Positions 17,036 to 25,667 are shown, numbered from the stretch's first letter. The stretch is DNA of 64,000 nucleotides from Streptomyces sp. WAC05374 (GCF_004353505.1 NZ_SMNQ01000006.1:62001-126000); one strand, 5' to 3'. Notes: generated from the sequence alone by a model not told the origin. Translations and numbers: made by a program.

Positions 17036-17048
17036 TGACGGTCCGTCA
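17036..17048. promoter_or_regulatory. Perfect 13-base palindrome, possible TetR-type operator
   Basis: TGACGGTCCGTCA is a perfect dyad around T17042, 33 bases before the GTG of the acyl-CoA dehydrogenase gene. TGACGG...CCGTCA dyads are typical targets of TetR-family repressors of fatty acid and CoA-ester genes. No TetR gene is adjacent, and this site differs from the ACCGAACG-type dyads found elsewhere in the locus. Confidence 0.5.
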
Positions 17049-17077
17049 AGATAGAACAGGTTTCAGGGGAAGTGAAT

Positions 17078-17098
17078 GGGCCCGGCGGAACCGGGCCC
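17078..17098 (-). terminator. Hairpin after paaE
   Basis: An 8-bp GC stem GGGCCCGG/CCGGGCCC with loop CGGAA begins 9 bases beyond the paaE stop. It probably ends the paaABCDE transcript. Confidence 0.6.
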
Positions 17099-17106
17099 GG
17101 CCGGCG

Positions 17107-18171
17107 TCAGCGGTCGAAGTCGAGCTCCACCTCCGGTGTCACCGGGTGCGACTGGCAGGCGAGCACGTACCCCGCGTCGGTCTCCTCGCTCTCCAGCGCG
17201 TAGTTGCGGTCCATCCGGACCTCGCCGGTCACCAGGAAGGCGCGGCATGTGCCGCAGACGCCGCCCTTGCAGGCGTACGGCGCGTCCGCGCGGCTGCGCA
17301 GCACCGTCTCCAGCAGCGACTCGCCTTCCTGGACCGGCCAGGTGCCGGACCGGCCGTCGAGGGTCGCGGTGAGCGTGGCGCGCGCGGGTATCGCCGCGGC
17401 CCGCACGGCCGCCGGTGAGGAACCGTCGTCCACGTGGAAGATCTCCTGGTGGATACGGCCACGCTCCACGCCGAGGCCCCGCAGGGCCCGCTCGGCGGCG
17501 ATGACCAGCCCGAACGGCCCGCACAGGAACCAGCCGTCCACCTCGTCGACCGGCAGCAGCGCGGGCAGCAGCCCGGCCAGCCGCTCCTGGTCCAGCCGAC
17601 CGGACGGCAGACCCGCCTGCTGCTCCTCGCGCGAGAGCACGGTCACGAGCTGGAAGCGGTCGGGGAACCGGTCCTTGAGGTCGGCGACCTCGTCCAGGAA
17701 CATCGTCGAGGCGGCCGTACGGTCGCTGCGTATCAGACAGAACCGGGCTTCCGGTTCACGGGCCAGCAGCGTCGAGGCCATGGAGAGCACCGGGGTGATC
17801 CCGCTGCCGCCCACGATCGCCGCGAAGGTCCCGGGGCGCGGCGGGAGCAGGAACCGGCCCATCGGTTCCATCACGTCGACCGTGTCGCCGACCGCGAGCT
17901 CCTTGAGGGCGTACGTGGAGAACTCGCCGCCGTCCACCAGGCGGATGCCCACCCTTAGCACCGGGTCCTCGCCCTGTGGGGCGGCGGGGGAGCAGATCGA
18001 GTACGTGCGGCGGATCTCCTCGCCCGTGGCGGCGCTCTCGCGGCGCAGGGCGAGGTGCTGGCCGGGGATGTGGCGGAAGGTCTCGCGCAGCTCGGGCGGC
18101 ACCTGGAAGGTGACGGCGACCGAGTCGTCCGTGAGCCGCTCGACCTCGCTCACCCGGAGCGGATGGAACAT
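17107..18171 (-). CDS. paaE: Phenylacetyl-CoA epoxidase reductase subunit PaaE
   Basis: The 354-residue protein passes electrons from NADPH to the diiron PaaA subunit. It has an N-terminal FAD domain (RTYSICSP), an NAD(P) domain (IVGGSGITPVLSM and FLCGPFG) and a C-terminal plant-type 2Fe-2S ferredoxin domain (YACKGGVCGTC plus the later LACQ). The start is ATG 18171, immediately next to the paaD stop (TAGATG), with AAGGAG at the end of paaD as ribosome binding site. It is the last gene of the paaABCDE run. Confidence 0.95.
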   Translation of the reverse strand: MFHPLRVSEVERLTDDSVAVTFQVPPELRETFRHIPGQHLALRRESAATGEEIRRTYSICSPAAPQGEDPVLRVGIRLVDGGEFSTYALKELAVGDTVDVMEPMGRFLLPPRPGTFAAIVGGSGITPVLSMASTLLAREPEARFCLIRSDRTAASTMFLDEVADLKDRFPDRFQLVTVLSREEQQAGLPSGRLDQERLAGLLPALLPVDEVDGWFLCGPFGLVIAAERALRGLGVERGRIHQEIFHVDDGSSPAAVRAAAIPARATLTATLDGRSGTWPVQEGESLLETVLRSRADAPYACKGGVCGTCRAFLVTGEVRMDRNYALESEETDAGYVLACQSHPVTPEVELDFDR

Positions 18172-18681
18172 CTACAACTCCTTGAAGTGGTCGAACGGTT
18201 CGCTGCAGGCGGTGCAGCGGCGCAGCGCCTTGCAGGCGGTGGAGGAGAAGCGGCTCAGCAGCTCGGTGTCGGTCGAGCCGCAGTGCGGGCAGCGGATGGC
18301 CAGCGTGACCGGTACCGGTCCGTCGCCGCCGCCCTGGTGCCGGGGCGGCGCTATGCCGAACTCGGCCAGCTTGCGGCGCCCTTCGGCGCTGATGTCGTCC
18401 GTCGACCAGGCGGGGGAGAGGACCGTGACGACCGAGACGTCCGCCATGCCGTGCTCGTGCAGCACCCGCTCGATGTCGGACGACATCGCCTCGACGGCCG
18501 GGCAGCCCGTGTACGTCGGGGTCAGCTCGACACGCACCCGGCCGGGGGCGAGGACGTGCACCCCGCGCAGGACGCCCAGTTCCTCCAGCGTCAGCACGGG
18601 CAGCTCGGGGTCGGGGACCGAACCGGCCAGCCGGCTCAGCTCCTCCTCCAGCGCCGTGAGGTCCGCCGTGCCGGTCACCAT
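18172..18681 (-). CDS. paaD: Phenylacetate degradation protein PaaD (Fe-S assembly for epoxidase)
   Basis: The 169-residue MIP18/DUF59-type protein is thought to mature the iron centres of the phenylacetyl-CoA epoxidase. The N-terminal part carries DPELPVLTLEELGVL and PTYTGCPAVEAM. The C-terminus has a four-cysteine zinc- or iron-type knuckle (CPHC...CTAC). The start is ATG 18681, overlapping the end of paaC by 7 bases. It directly abuts paaE. Confidence 0.94.
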   Translation of the reverse strand: MVTGTADLTALEEELSRLAGSVPDPELPVLTLEELGVLRGVHVLAPGRVRVELTPTYTGCPAVEAMSSDIERVLHEHGMADVSVVTVLSPAWSTDDISAEGRRKLAEFGIAPPRHQGGGDGPVPVTLAIRCPHCGSTDTELLSRFSSTACKALRRCTACSEPFDHFKEL

Positions 18682-19403
18682 GACGCCCCCGGGTGGCTGC
18701 GGTGCAGGTGCTGCATCTCGGCCAGCATCCGGCCGAAGCTCTCCGTGTGCAGGCCCTGGCGCCCCGCGCCGGCCGCCCAGGCACCCGACCGGGGGCCGTC
18801 CGGAACGGTCAGCGTGGCCCGCTCCAGCACCCCCGTCACGGACGCCAGCCAGTCGGACTCCAGCTCCTGCCAGTCGACGTCCAGCCCCGCCACGGGCTGG
18901 AACAGCTCGCCCGTGAACCGCCACAGGGCCGTGCAGGCCCGCTGCATGCGCTCGTGGCTCTCGGCGGTGCCGTCGCCCAGGCGCAGCGTCCACTGCTCGG
19001 CGTGGTCCTGGTGGTAGGCGACCTCCTTGACCGCCTTGGCCGCGAGCCCGGTGAGCTCACCGCCGCCGTCGCCGGCCGTGGCCAGGCGGCCGTACAGCAT
19101 CCGCTGGTAGGTGGAGAAGTAGAGCTGCCGGGCGATGGTGTGGGCGAAGTCGCCGTTCGGCTGCTCGACGAGCTGCACGTTGCGGAAGGCCCGCTCCTCG
19201 CGGAGGTAGGCCAGCTCGTCCTCGTCACCGACGAGGGACAGCAGCACACGCGCCTGGCCCAGCAGGTCCAGGGCGATGTTGGCGAGCGCGACCTCCTCCT
19301 CCAGCACGGGGGCGTGGCCCGCCCACTCCCCCAGCCGGTGCGACAGCACCAGGGCGTCGTCGCCGAGGGCGAGCGCGGCGGCGCTGCTCGCGGTGGCGGT
19401 CAC
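18675..19403 (-). CDS. paaC: Phenylacetyl-CoA epoxidase structural subunit PaaC
   Basis: The 242-residue ferritin-like helical protein partners PaaA in the catalytic core but lacks its own functional diiron site in known homologues. The conserved LGQARVLLSLVGDEDELAYLREERAFRNVQLVEQPNGDF and KAVKEVAYHQDHAEQW stretches are present. The start is GTG 19403, overlapping the paaB stop (GTGA). Confidence 0.94.
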   Translation of the reverse strand: MTATASSAAALALGDDALVLSHRLGEWAGHAPVLEEEVALANIALDLLGQARVLLSLVGDEDELAYLREERAFRNVQLVEQPNGDFAHTIARQLYFSTYQRMLYGRLATAGDGGGELTGLAAKAVKEVAYHQDHAEQWTLRLGDGTAESHERMQRACTALWRFTGELFQPVAGLDVDWQELESDWLASVTGVLERATLTVPDGPRSGAWAAGAGRQGLHTESFGRMLAEMQHLHRSHPGASW

Positions 19404-19687
19404 AGGTTCTTCACCCCTTCCGGGACCTCGTAGAAGGTCGGGTGCCGGTAGGGCTTGTCCGCGGACGGCTCGAAGAAGGGGTCCTTCTCGTCGGGCGAGG
19501 AGGCGGTGATCGCCGCTGACGGCACCACCCAGAGGGAAACGCCCTCATTGCGGCGGGTGTAGAGGTCGCGGGCGTTGCGCAGCGCCATCTGCGCGTCCGG
19601 CGCGTGCAGGCTTCCCGCGTGGGTGTGGGACAGTCCCCGGCGCGAGCGCACGAACACCTCCCAGAGCGGCCAGTCGCTGGTGGTCAT
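19400..19687 (-). CDS. paaB: Phenylacetyl-CoA epoxidase subunit PaaB
   Basis: The 95-residue protein has [26 protein letters not shown] at the N-terminus, the PaaB signature. The subunit stabilises and bridges the PaaAC heterodimers. The start is ATG 19687, which overlaps the paaA stop (ATGA), and the gene ends inside the paaC start. Confidence 0.95.
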   Translation of the reverse strand: MTTSDWPLWEVFVRSRRGLSHTHAGSLHAPDAQMALRNARDLYTRRNEGVSLWVVPSAAITASSPDEKDPFFEPSADKPYRHPTFYEVPEGVKNL

Positions 19688-20637
19688 GCCGTCGCCTCCC
19701 CGTGCTTCGCCGCGTACGCCGCCGCGGCCTCCCTGACCCAGGCGCCTTCCTCGTGGGCGCGGCGCCGCTGGGTGATGCGCTGTTCGTTGCAGGGCCCGTT
19801 GCCCTTGAGGACGTCCCAGAACTCGGTCCAGTCGATCGGGCCGAAGTCGTAGTGGCCCCGCTCCTCGTTCCACCGGAGGTCCGGGTCGGGGAGGGTGAGG
19901 CCCAGCGTCTCCGCCTGGGGGACGCAGATGTCGACGAACCGCTGGCGCAGCTCGTCGTTGGAGTGCCGCTTGATCTTCCAGGCCATGGACTGCGCCGAGT
20001 GCGAGGACTCGTCGTCCGGCGGGCCGAACATCATCAGCGACGGCCACCACCAGCGGTTCACCGCGTCCTGGGCCATCGCGTGCTGCTCGGGCGTGCCGCG
20101 CGAGAGGGCGAGGAGCGACTCGTACCCCTGGCGCTGGTGGAACGACTCCTCCTTGCAGATCCGGACCATCGCGCGGGCGTAGGGACCGTAGGAGCAGCGG
20201 CACAGCGGCACCTGGTTGGTGATCGCCGCGCCGTCCACGAGCCAGCCGATCGCGCCGACGTCGGCCCAGGTCAGCGTGGGGTAGTTGAAGATCGACGAGT
20301 ACTTCTGGCGGCCGGTGTGGAGCTTGTCCAGCAGCTCGTCGCGGCTGGTGCCGAGCGTCTCGGCGGCGCTGTAGAGATACAGCCCGTGCCCCGCCTCGTC
20401 CTGCACCTTGGCCATCAGGATCGCCTTGCGCCGCAGCGAGGGCGCGCGTGTGATCCAGTTCGCCTCCGGCTGCATGCCGATGATCTCCGAGTGCGCGTGC
20501 TGGGCGATCTGCCGCACGAGCGTGGCGCGATACGCGTCCGGCATCCAGTCGCGCGGCTCGATCCGCTCGTCGGCGGCCACGGCGGCGTCGAACACCGCCT
20601 CGTACGCCTCCTGCGTGTCCGCAGTCACTGCAGTCAT
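19684..20637 (-). CDS. paaA: Phenylacetyl-CoA 1,2-epoxidase catalytic subunit PaaA
   Basis: The 317-residue diiron monooxygenase converts phenylacetyl-CoA to its ring 1,2-epoxide, the key step of aerobic phenylacetate breakdown. Iron-ligand helices are recognisable in [22 protein letters not shown] and [14 protein letters not shown] 20637 is the first codon of the operon. A TetR-type dyad lies 11 bases upstream (20648-20665), where a bound repressor would block initiation. Later-pathway genes such as paaG, paaZ, paaJ and paaK are not in this window. Confidence 0.96.
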   Translation of the reverse strand: MTAVTADTQEAYEAVFDAAVAADERIEPRDWMPDAYRATLVRQIAQHAHSEIIGMQPEANWITRAPSLRRKAILMAKVQDEAGHGLYLYSAAETLGTSRDELLDKLHTGRQKYSSIFNYPTLTWADVGAIGWLVDGAAITNQVPLCRCSYGPYARAMVRICKEESFHQRQGYESLLALSRGTPEQHAMAQDAVNRWWWPSLMMFGPPDDESSHSAQSMAWKIKRHSNDELRQRFVDICVPQAETLGLTLPDPDLRWNEERGHYDFGPIDWTEFWDVLKGNGPCNEQRITQRRRAHEEGAWVREAAAAYAAKHGEATA

Positions 20638-20647
20638 CGGGCCCCCT

Positions 20648-20665
20648 ACCGACCGATCGTTCGGT
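20648..20665. promoter_or_regulatory. PaaR-type operator 1 (before paaA)
   Basis: The + strand reads ACCGACCGATCGTTCGGT. Its reverse complement, ACCGAACGATCGGTCGGT, matches the dyads at 25599-25616 (17 of 18) and 28583-28600 (16 of 18). It lies 11 bases upstream of the paaA start codon. The likely binder is the TetR protein encoded at 27197-27790, which is inferred from linkage and the similarity to ACCGnnCGnnCGGT-type PaaR sites. Confidence 0.75.
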
Positions 20666-20710
20666 TGAATGACTTCAATGGTGAGTCGGCGGCCCGTATG
20701 GTGTCAACCC

Positions 20711-20719
20711 TGTGGATAA
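20711..20719 (-). promoter_or_regulatory. Exact DnaA-box 9-mer (TTATCCACA on - strand)
   Basis: TGTGGATAA lies within CCTGTGGATAAC (20709-20720), between paaA and the divergent DUF5819 gene and 44 bases from operator 1. The match to consensus is exact; binding is not shown. Confidence 0.5.
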
Positions 20720-20755
20720 CTCCGGTGGATCGATCGTGAACGGGGACGGGGCGGG

Positions 20756-21856
20756 ATGGACTCGTACGACAAGGAGGCAGGTGGTCGCGAGGGGCGCGCC
20801 ACCGGCACGGAAGGCTCCGCCGCCGTGAACCCTCCGGCCGCCGCCGCGACCACCGACGCTGCCGGCCCGGCGTCCCGCCCGGGATCCGGGCCCGCCCCCG
20901 CCGCCGCCCCCGGCCACGCATCCGCCGCCCCCGCCTGCGCCGACCGGGTGACGCCCCCGTCCACCGCCGCACCGCACGGCGGCCCCGTGCCTGGTACCGC
21001 GTCGTTGGGGAGCACCCCGCGGTGGGCGGTCGCCGAAGACGGGGGCGACGGGGGCGACGGGGCCGGGCCGGACGGTGAGGGAGCCGGAGAGACCGGGCCG
21101 GACGGCGACGGGGCCGGGGAGGCCGGAGAGGCCGGGGAGCCGCCCCGGCAGGTGTCGGCGGGCGGCCCCGGGGGTGGCGACCCGCCAGGGGCGGGCGTGG
21201 GGATAGCCGCGCTGTCGCTGCCGTACCAAGTGGTGGCGGCCGTGTCGCTCGCCGTCGTCGGGATGTTCGCCTGCGTCCACCTGGCCATGGCGTTCCTGCA
21301 CGTCGCGCCCTCGAACACGCTGACCAAGCAGCACGGCCAGGCGGTGGACGACTGGGTTTTCCCCGAGTTCGAGCAGAACTGGAAGCTCTTCGCCCCCAAC
21401 CCGCTCCAGCAGAACATCGCCGTCCACGCCCGCGCGGAAGTCGTCGGTGTCGACGGCCGGCGCAGGACCACCGGGTGGTTCGACCTCTCCGGCGACGACG
21501 GGGAAGCGATCCGCGGCAACCTCCTCCCCAGCCATGTGAACCAGAACGAGCTCCGCCGCGGGTGGGACTTCTACGTGAACTCGCACACCAACGACAACCG
21601 CCCCAACGGACTGCGCGGGCAGCTCTCCGAGCGCTACGTCCGGCGGATCGCCATGCTGCGGCTGGAGACCCGCGAGCTGGACGGCAGGATCGAGCGGATC
21701 CAGCTTCGCTCGGCCACGCAGGGCGTGGAGGCTCCGGTCTGGAGCGACGAGAAGACCGACACCCGGCCCTACTACCGGGTGCTCCCGTGGTGGACCGTGA
21801 CCGCCGCCGACCTGTCCGGTGGCGTGACCGGCGGCCGTACGGAGGCGGACCAGTGA
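20756..21856 (+). CDS. DUF5819 family membrane protein
   Basis: The 366-residue protein has a disordered N-terminal half (residues 1 to about 150; Ala, Gly, Pro, Asp-rich, with GDG/GEAGE repeats), one transmembrane helix (VVAAVSLAVVGMFACVHLAMAFLH) and a C-terminal extracytoplasmic domain typical of DUF5819 (FPEFEQNWKLFAPNPLQQNI, then a segment ending RPYYRVLPWW). The function is unknown. ATG 20756 has GGGGCGGG upstream. Its stop overlaps the GTG of the HTTM gene by 4 bases, so the two should be made together and may form a complex. Confidence 0.88.
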   Translation: MDSYDKEAGGREGRATGTEGSAAVNPPAAAATTDAAGPASRPGSGPAPAAAPGHASAAPACADRVTPPSTAAPHGGPVPGTASLGSTPRWAVAEDGGDGGDGAGPDGEGAGETGPDGDGAGEAGEAGEPPRQVSAGGPGGGDPPGAGVGIAALSLPYQVVAAVSLAVVGMFACVHLAMAFLHVAPSNTLTKQHGQAVDDWVFPEFEQNWKLFAPNPLQQNIAVHARAEVVGVDGRRRTTGWFDLSGDDGEAIRGNLLPSHVNQNELRRGWDFYVNSHTNDNRPNGLRGQLSERYVRRIAMLRLETRELDGRIERIQLRSATQGVEAPVWSDEKTDTRPYYRVLPWWTVTAADLSGGVTGGRTEADQ

Positions 21857-23163
21857 CCGCGAGCGACCCCCGCGCCCAGGACGGCCCCCGCGCCCAGGAC
21901 GGCCCCCGCACCCCACACGATTCCCGTGCCCAGGACGCCCCCCGCCCCCACGGCGGTGGCCTCCGGGACCGCGAGCGCACCCGCCCGGCCGAGCCGCTCG
22001 ACCGCCGGCTGGCCCGCGCCATCCAGCGGGTCACCGGCACGGCCCTCGGCCCGTACCAGACCGCCGTGGTGCGCATCGGCTTCGCCGCCGCCTGGCTGCT
22101 GTTCCTGCTGCGCGAGTTCCCGCACCGTCACGAGCTGTACGGGCCCGACGGCCCCTGGTCGTGGGACATGGGCCAGCAGCTCATCGCCAACAACCACGCC
22201 TTCACGGTCCTGATGTGGTCGGACAGCGCCCTGTGGTTCGAGGCCGTGTACGCGCTCGCCGTGCTGTCCAGCGCCGCGCTGCTGGTCGGCTGGCGCACCC
22301 GCACCATGTCGGTGCTGTTCATGGTGGGCGTGCTGTCCCTCCAGAACCGGTCCATCTTCATGGGTGACGGCGGCGACAACGTCATCCACCTGATGGCCCT
22401 CTACCTCGTGCTGACCCGGTGCAACCGGGTCTGGTCCCTGGACGCCCGCAGGGCCGCCCGTCCGGAGCCCCGGCGTGACGTGCTCGGGCCCGTGCTGTGG
22501 GGGGTGCTTGCCTTCGGGCTGGTGGCGGCGACGCTGTTCATCGGCCGCACCGGTGAGATCTGGCTGCTGGTGCTGATGTGGCTGCTGTGGGCCGCACAGG
22601 GCGTGTGGTGGCTGGTGAACCGGTACGCGCCCGGCCAGCCGCGCGTCCTGGCCGACGTCCTCGCCAACCTGGTGCACAACGCCGCCCTCGGCGTGATCAT
22701 GGCCGAGGTGTGCCTCATCTACGCCACGGCCGGCTGGTACAAGATCCAGGGCTCGCGCTGGCAGGACGGCACCGCGCTGTACTACCCGCTCAAGCTGGAC
22801 TACTTCACGCCCTGGCCGTTCCTGTCCGACGTGCTGGCCGCCAGCGGGCTGATGGTCATGGTGCTGACGTACGGCACGGTCATCGTGCAGGTCGCCTTCC
22901 CCTTCACGCTCTTCAACCGGCGGGTCAAGAACGTGCTGCTGGTGGCGATGATCCTGGAGCACGCGGGCATCGCGCTGCTGCTCGGGCTGCCGTTCTTCTC
23001 GCTGGCCATGATCGCCGCCGACGCGGTGTTCCTGCCGACCGTCTTCCTGGTCTGGCTGGGCGCCCGCGTGCGGCGTGGCCGTGACCGGCTGCTGTCCCGG
23101 ACCGGGACGGTGCCGCAGCGGCCCGCCGCGGAGGAGCCCGCCCCCCGTACCCTCGTGGGGTGA
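21853..23163 (+). CDS. HTTM-domain polytopic membrane protein
   Basis: The 436-residue protein has an N-terminal hydrophilic tail with a tandem repeat (AQDGPRAQDGPR, encoded by an 18-bp DNA repeat near 21868-21906), then about eight hydrophobic helices with the HTTM pattern (horizontally transferred transmembrane domain). This family is related to the membrane part of vitamin K-dependent gamma-carboxylase. Recognisable pieces are VVRIGFAAAWLLFLLREFPHR, GDNVIHLMALYLVLTRC and TAGWYKIQGSRWQDGTALYYPLKLDYF. Enzymatic activity is unproven. It is coupled by 4-base overlaps both to the DUF5819 gene before it and to the SpoU gene after it. Confidence 0.9.
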   Translation: MTASDPRAQDGPRAQDGPRTPHDSRAQDAPRPHGGGLRDRERTRPAEPLDRRLARAIQRVTGTALGPYQTAVVRIGFAAAWLLFLLREFPHRHELYGPDGPWSWDMGQQLIANNHAFTVLMWSDSALWFEAVYALAVLSSAALLVGWRTRTMSVLFMVGVLSLQNRSIFMGDGGDNVIHLMALYLVLTRCNRVWSLDARRAARPEPRRDVLGPVLWGVLAFGLVAATLFIGRTGEIWLLVLMWLLWAAQGVWWLVNRYAPGQPRVLADVLANLVHNAALGVIMAEVCLIYATAGWYKIQGSRWQDGTALYYPLKLDYFTPWPFLSDVLAASGLMVMVLTYGTVIVQVAFPFTLFNRRVKNVLLVAMILEHAGIALLLGLPFFSLAMIAADAVFLPTVFLVWLGARVRRGRDRLLSRTGTVPQRPAAEEPAPRTLVG

Positions 23164-23816
23164 GCAGCGAGACCCCCCTCCAGTACGACGACGGTTACGG
23201 CGACGAGATCGGCGTCGGCCCGCACCCCCGGCCGTGGCCGGAGGACGAGCGGTACGACCCCGAGCTGCTCGCCGACGGCGACCGCCGCAATGTCGTCGAC
23301 CGCTACCGGTACTGGAGGCGCGAGGCGATCGTCGCCGACCTGGACACCCGGCGCCATGACTTCCACGTGGCGGTGGAGAACTGGGGCCACGACTTCAACA
23401 TCGGCTCCGTCGTCCGGACGGCCAACGCCTTCCTGGCGAAGCAGGTGCACATCGTGGGCCGGCGGCGCTGGAACCGGCGCGGCGCCATGGTCACCGACCG
23501 GTACCAGCACGTGCGCCACCACCCGGACACCGAGTCGCTGACCGCTTGGGCGGACGCCGAAGGGCTGCCGATCATCGGGATCGACAACCTCCCCGGCGCC
23601 GTGCCGCTGGAGCGGACCGAGCTGCCGCGCCGCTGCGTGCTGCTGTTCGGGCAGGAGGGCCCGGGCCTCACGGAGGAGGCCCGCAAGCACGCCGCGATGG
23701 TCTGCTCGATCGCCCAGTTCGGGTCCACCCGGTCGATCAACGCGGGTGCCGCCGCGGCGATCGCCATGCACGCCTGGGTGCAGCGGTACGCGGAGATCTC
23801 CTCGCCGGAGGCGTGA
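23160..23816 (+). CDS. SpoU/TrmH-family RNA 2'-O-methyltransferase
   Basis: The 218-residue SPOUT-fold enzyme transfers a methyl group from S-adenosylmethionine to a ribose of tRNA or rRNA. The family motifs are NWGHDFNIGSVVRTANAF (motif 1, Asn/Arg), LLFGQEGPGLTEEA (motif 2) and IAQFGSTRSINAGAAAAIAM (motif 3), which together form the knotted cofactor site. GTG 23160 overlaps the HTTM stop. The RNA target cannot be told from sequence. It is the last gene of the rightward unit and ends in a hairpin that starts at its own stop codon. Confidence 0.92.
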   Translation: MSSETPLQYDDGYGDEIGVGPHPRPWPEDERYDPELLADGDRRNVVDRYRYWRREAIVADLDTRRHDFHVAVENWGHDFNIGSVVRTANAFLAKQVHIVGRRRWNRRGAMVTDRYQHVRHHPDTESLTAWADAEGLPIIGIDNLPGAVPLERTELPRRCVLLFGQEGPGLTEEARKHAAMVCSIAQFGSTRSINAGAAAAIAMHAWVQRYAEISSPEA

Positions 23817-23860
23817 GCCCGGCGATCATGCCGGGCTCACGCCCGGTGATCACGCCGGGC
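23813..23860. terminator. Two tandem hairpins between convergent spoU and paaN
   Basis: GTGAGCCCGGC/GCCGGGCTCAC (11 bp, loop GATCAT, 23813-23840) is followed by GCCCGG/CCGGGC (6 bp, 23841-23860). The first overlaps the spoU stop and the second the paaN stop, so this serves both convergent genes. Confidence 0.8.
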
Positions 23861-25544
23861 GGCGGACCTCCACCATCCGGAAGCGGTTGGCCACGAAGGC
23901 GCTGTCGCACAGGGCGGCGTTGGCCGCCGGGTTGCCGCCCGAGCCGTGGAAGTCGGAGAACGCCGCCGTCTGGTTGACGTACACCCCGCCCGTCAGGTTC
24001 AGCGAGAGCTGGGCGGACTCCTCCAGGCAGACCTCCTCGACGGCACGCTCGACGTCCGGCGAGGTCGTGTACGCGCCGACCGTCATCGCGCCCTTCTCGC
24101 GGACCGTGCGCCGCAGCAGCTCCAGCGCGTCGGTGGTCGACTCGACCGAGACGGCGAAGGCGACGGGGCCGAAGCACTCGGACATGTACGCGGCTTCCGC
24201 GTCCGGCTTGGAGCCGTCGAGCTTGACGACGACCGGCGTACGGACGACGGCACCGGGGAAGTCGGGGTTGGTCACCTCGCGCGAGGCCAGGGCGACCTCG
24301 CCGAGCCCGGCGGCGGCCTCGAGCCGGGCCTTCACATCGGGGTTGACGATGGCGCCCAGCAGGGCGTTCGCCCGGGCGTCGTCGCCGAGCAGTCCGCCCA
24401 CCGCGCCGGCGAGATCGGAGACCACCTCGTCGTACGGCTTGGGTCCGGCGTCCGTCGAGATGCCGTCGCGGGGGATCAGCAGGTTCTGCGGGGTGGTGCA
24501 CATCTGGCCGCTGTAGAGGGACAGCGAGAAGGCCAGGTTGGACAGCATGCCCTTGTAGTCGTCCGTGGAGTCGATGACGACCGTGTTGACGCCGGCCTTC
24601 TCCGTGTAGACCTGCGCCTGGCGGGCGTTGGCCTCCAGCCAGTCGCCGAAGGAGGTCGAGCCGGTGTAGTCGATGATCCGGATCTCGGGGCGGACGGCCA
24701 GCTCCTTGGCGATGCCCTCGCCGGGCCGCTCGACGGCCAGCGCGACCAGGTTCGGGTCGAAGCCCGCCTCGGCGAGGACCTCGCGCGCCACCCGGACGGT
24801 CAGCGCCAGGGGGAGCACGGCGCGGGGGTGGGGCTTGACCAGCACGGGGTTGCCCGTGGCCAGGGAGGCGAACAGGCCCGGGTAGCCGTTCCACGTCGGG
24901 AAGGTGTTGCAGCCGATCATCAGCGAGATGCCGCGCGGAACCGGGGTGAACGCCTTGCGGAGCTCCAGCGGGTCGCGCTTGCCCTGCGGCTTGGACCACT
25001 CGGCCACCATCGGGGTGCGGACCTGCTCCGCGTACGCGTACGCCACCGCCTCGAGGCCGCGGTCCTGCGCGTGCGGCCCGCCCGCCTGGAACGCCATCAT
25101 GAACGCCTGCCCGCTGGTGTGCATCACCGCGTGGGCGAACTCGTGCGTCCGGGCGTTGATGCGGGCCAGGATCTCCAGGCAGACCAGCGCGCGGGTCTCG
25201 GGACCCGCGTCCCGCCAGGCGCCCATGCCCGCGCGCATGGCGGGCAGCAGGACGTCCAGGTCCGCGTGCGGGTACTCGATGCCGAGCTCCGGCCCGTACG
25301 GCGAGATCTCGCCGCCCGTCCAGCCGTCCGTGCCGGGCTGGTCCAGCTCGAAGCGGGCGCCGAGCGTGGCCTTGTGGGCCTCCAGGCCGTCGGCGGCGCT
25401 CAAGGAGCCGTTCTCCCCGTAGGCCTTCGGGTGCTCGGGGTGCGGGGACCAGTAGGCCCGCGTGCGGATGGCTTCGAGGGCCTGTTCCAGCGTGGAGCGG
25501 TGCCTCTCGGTCAGGTGGTCGGTGGTGAGCTGAGCGGCGGCCAT
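23850..25544 (-). CDS. paaN: Phenylacetic acid degradation protein PaaN (aldehyde dehydrogenase superfamily)
   Basis: The 564-residue protein is of the aldehyde dehydrogenase fold, in the PaaN subgroup found with actinobacterial paa genes. The nucleophile cysteine is in SGQMCTTPQNLL. The cofactor-binding region shows PRGISLMIGCNTFPTWNGYPGLFASLATGNPVLVKPHP. The related PaaZ oxidises the ring-opened semialdehyde, but this protein lacks the extra hydratase domain, so a similar role is inferred. The start is ATG 25544. Operator 2 lies 55 bases upstream. Confidence 0.9.
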   Translation of the reverse strand: MAAAQLTTDHLTERHRSTLEQALEAIRTRAYWSPHPEHPKAYGENGSLSAADGLEAHKATLGARFELDQPGTDGWTGGEISPYGPELGIEYPHADLDVLLPAMRAGMGAWRDAGPETRALVCLEILARINARTHEFAHAVMHTSGQAFMMAFQAGGPHAQDRGLEAVAYAYAEQVRTPMVAEWSKPQGKRDPLELRKAFTPVPRGISLMIGCNTFPTWNGYPGLFASLATGNPVLVKPHPRAVLPLALTVRVAREVLAEAGFDPNLVALAVERPGEGIAKELAVRPEIRIIDYTGSTSFGDWLEANARQAQVYTEKAGVNTVVIDSTDDYKGMLSNLAFSLSLYSGQMCTTPQNLLIPRDGISTDAGPKPYDEVVSDLAGAVGGLLGDDARANALLGAIVNPDVKARLEAAAGLGEVALASREVTNPDFPGAVVRTPVVVKLDGSKPDAEAAYMSECFGPVAFAVSVESTTDALELLRRTVREKGAMTVGAYTTSPDVERAVEEVCLEESAQLSLNLTGGVYVNQTAAFSDFHGSGGNPAANAALCDSAFVANRFRMVEVRRPA

Positions 25545-25598
25545 GACGGACCAACTCCTCGTCGAGCTGGGCAGGGACAGGCGGACAGAGCTAGAGTA

Positions 25599-25616
25599 AC
25601 CGAACGATCGGTCGGG
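25599..25616. promoter_or_regulatory. PaaR-type operator 2 (paaN / hydroxyacyl-CoA dehydrogenase)
   Basis: ACCGAACGATCGGTCGGG lies midway in the 123-base divergent region, 55 bases from the paaN start and 52 from the dehydrogenase start, so one site could control both. It is 17 of 18 identical to the complement of operator 1. Confidence 0.75.
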
Positions 25617-25636
25617 ACAAGGGGGCCTCCCGAACC

Positions 25637-25645
25637 TGTGGACAA
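25637..25645 (-). promoter_or_regulatory. Exact DnaA-box 9-mer (TTGTCCACA on - strand)
   Basis: TGTGGACAA lies within CCTGTGGACAAC (25635-25646), 19 bases from operator 2. It is the Streptomyces-consensus form of the box. Confidence 0.5.
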
Positions 25646-25667
25646 CTCATCGGGGAGGATCACTGTC

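Noticed and set aside
23946..25667. Upstream extension of the 3-hydroxyacyl-CoA dehydrogenase frame by about 570 codons
   Set aside because: The extension is antisense to paaN and low-complexity. The dehydrogenase begins normally at ATG 25668 with GGGGAGG before it.
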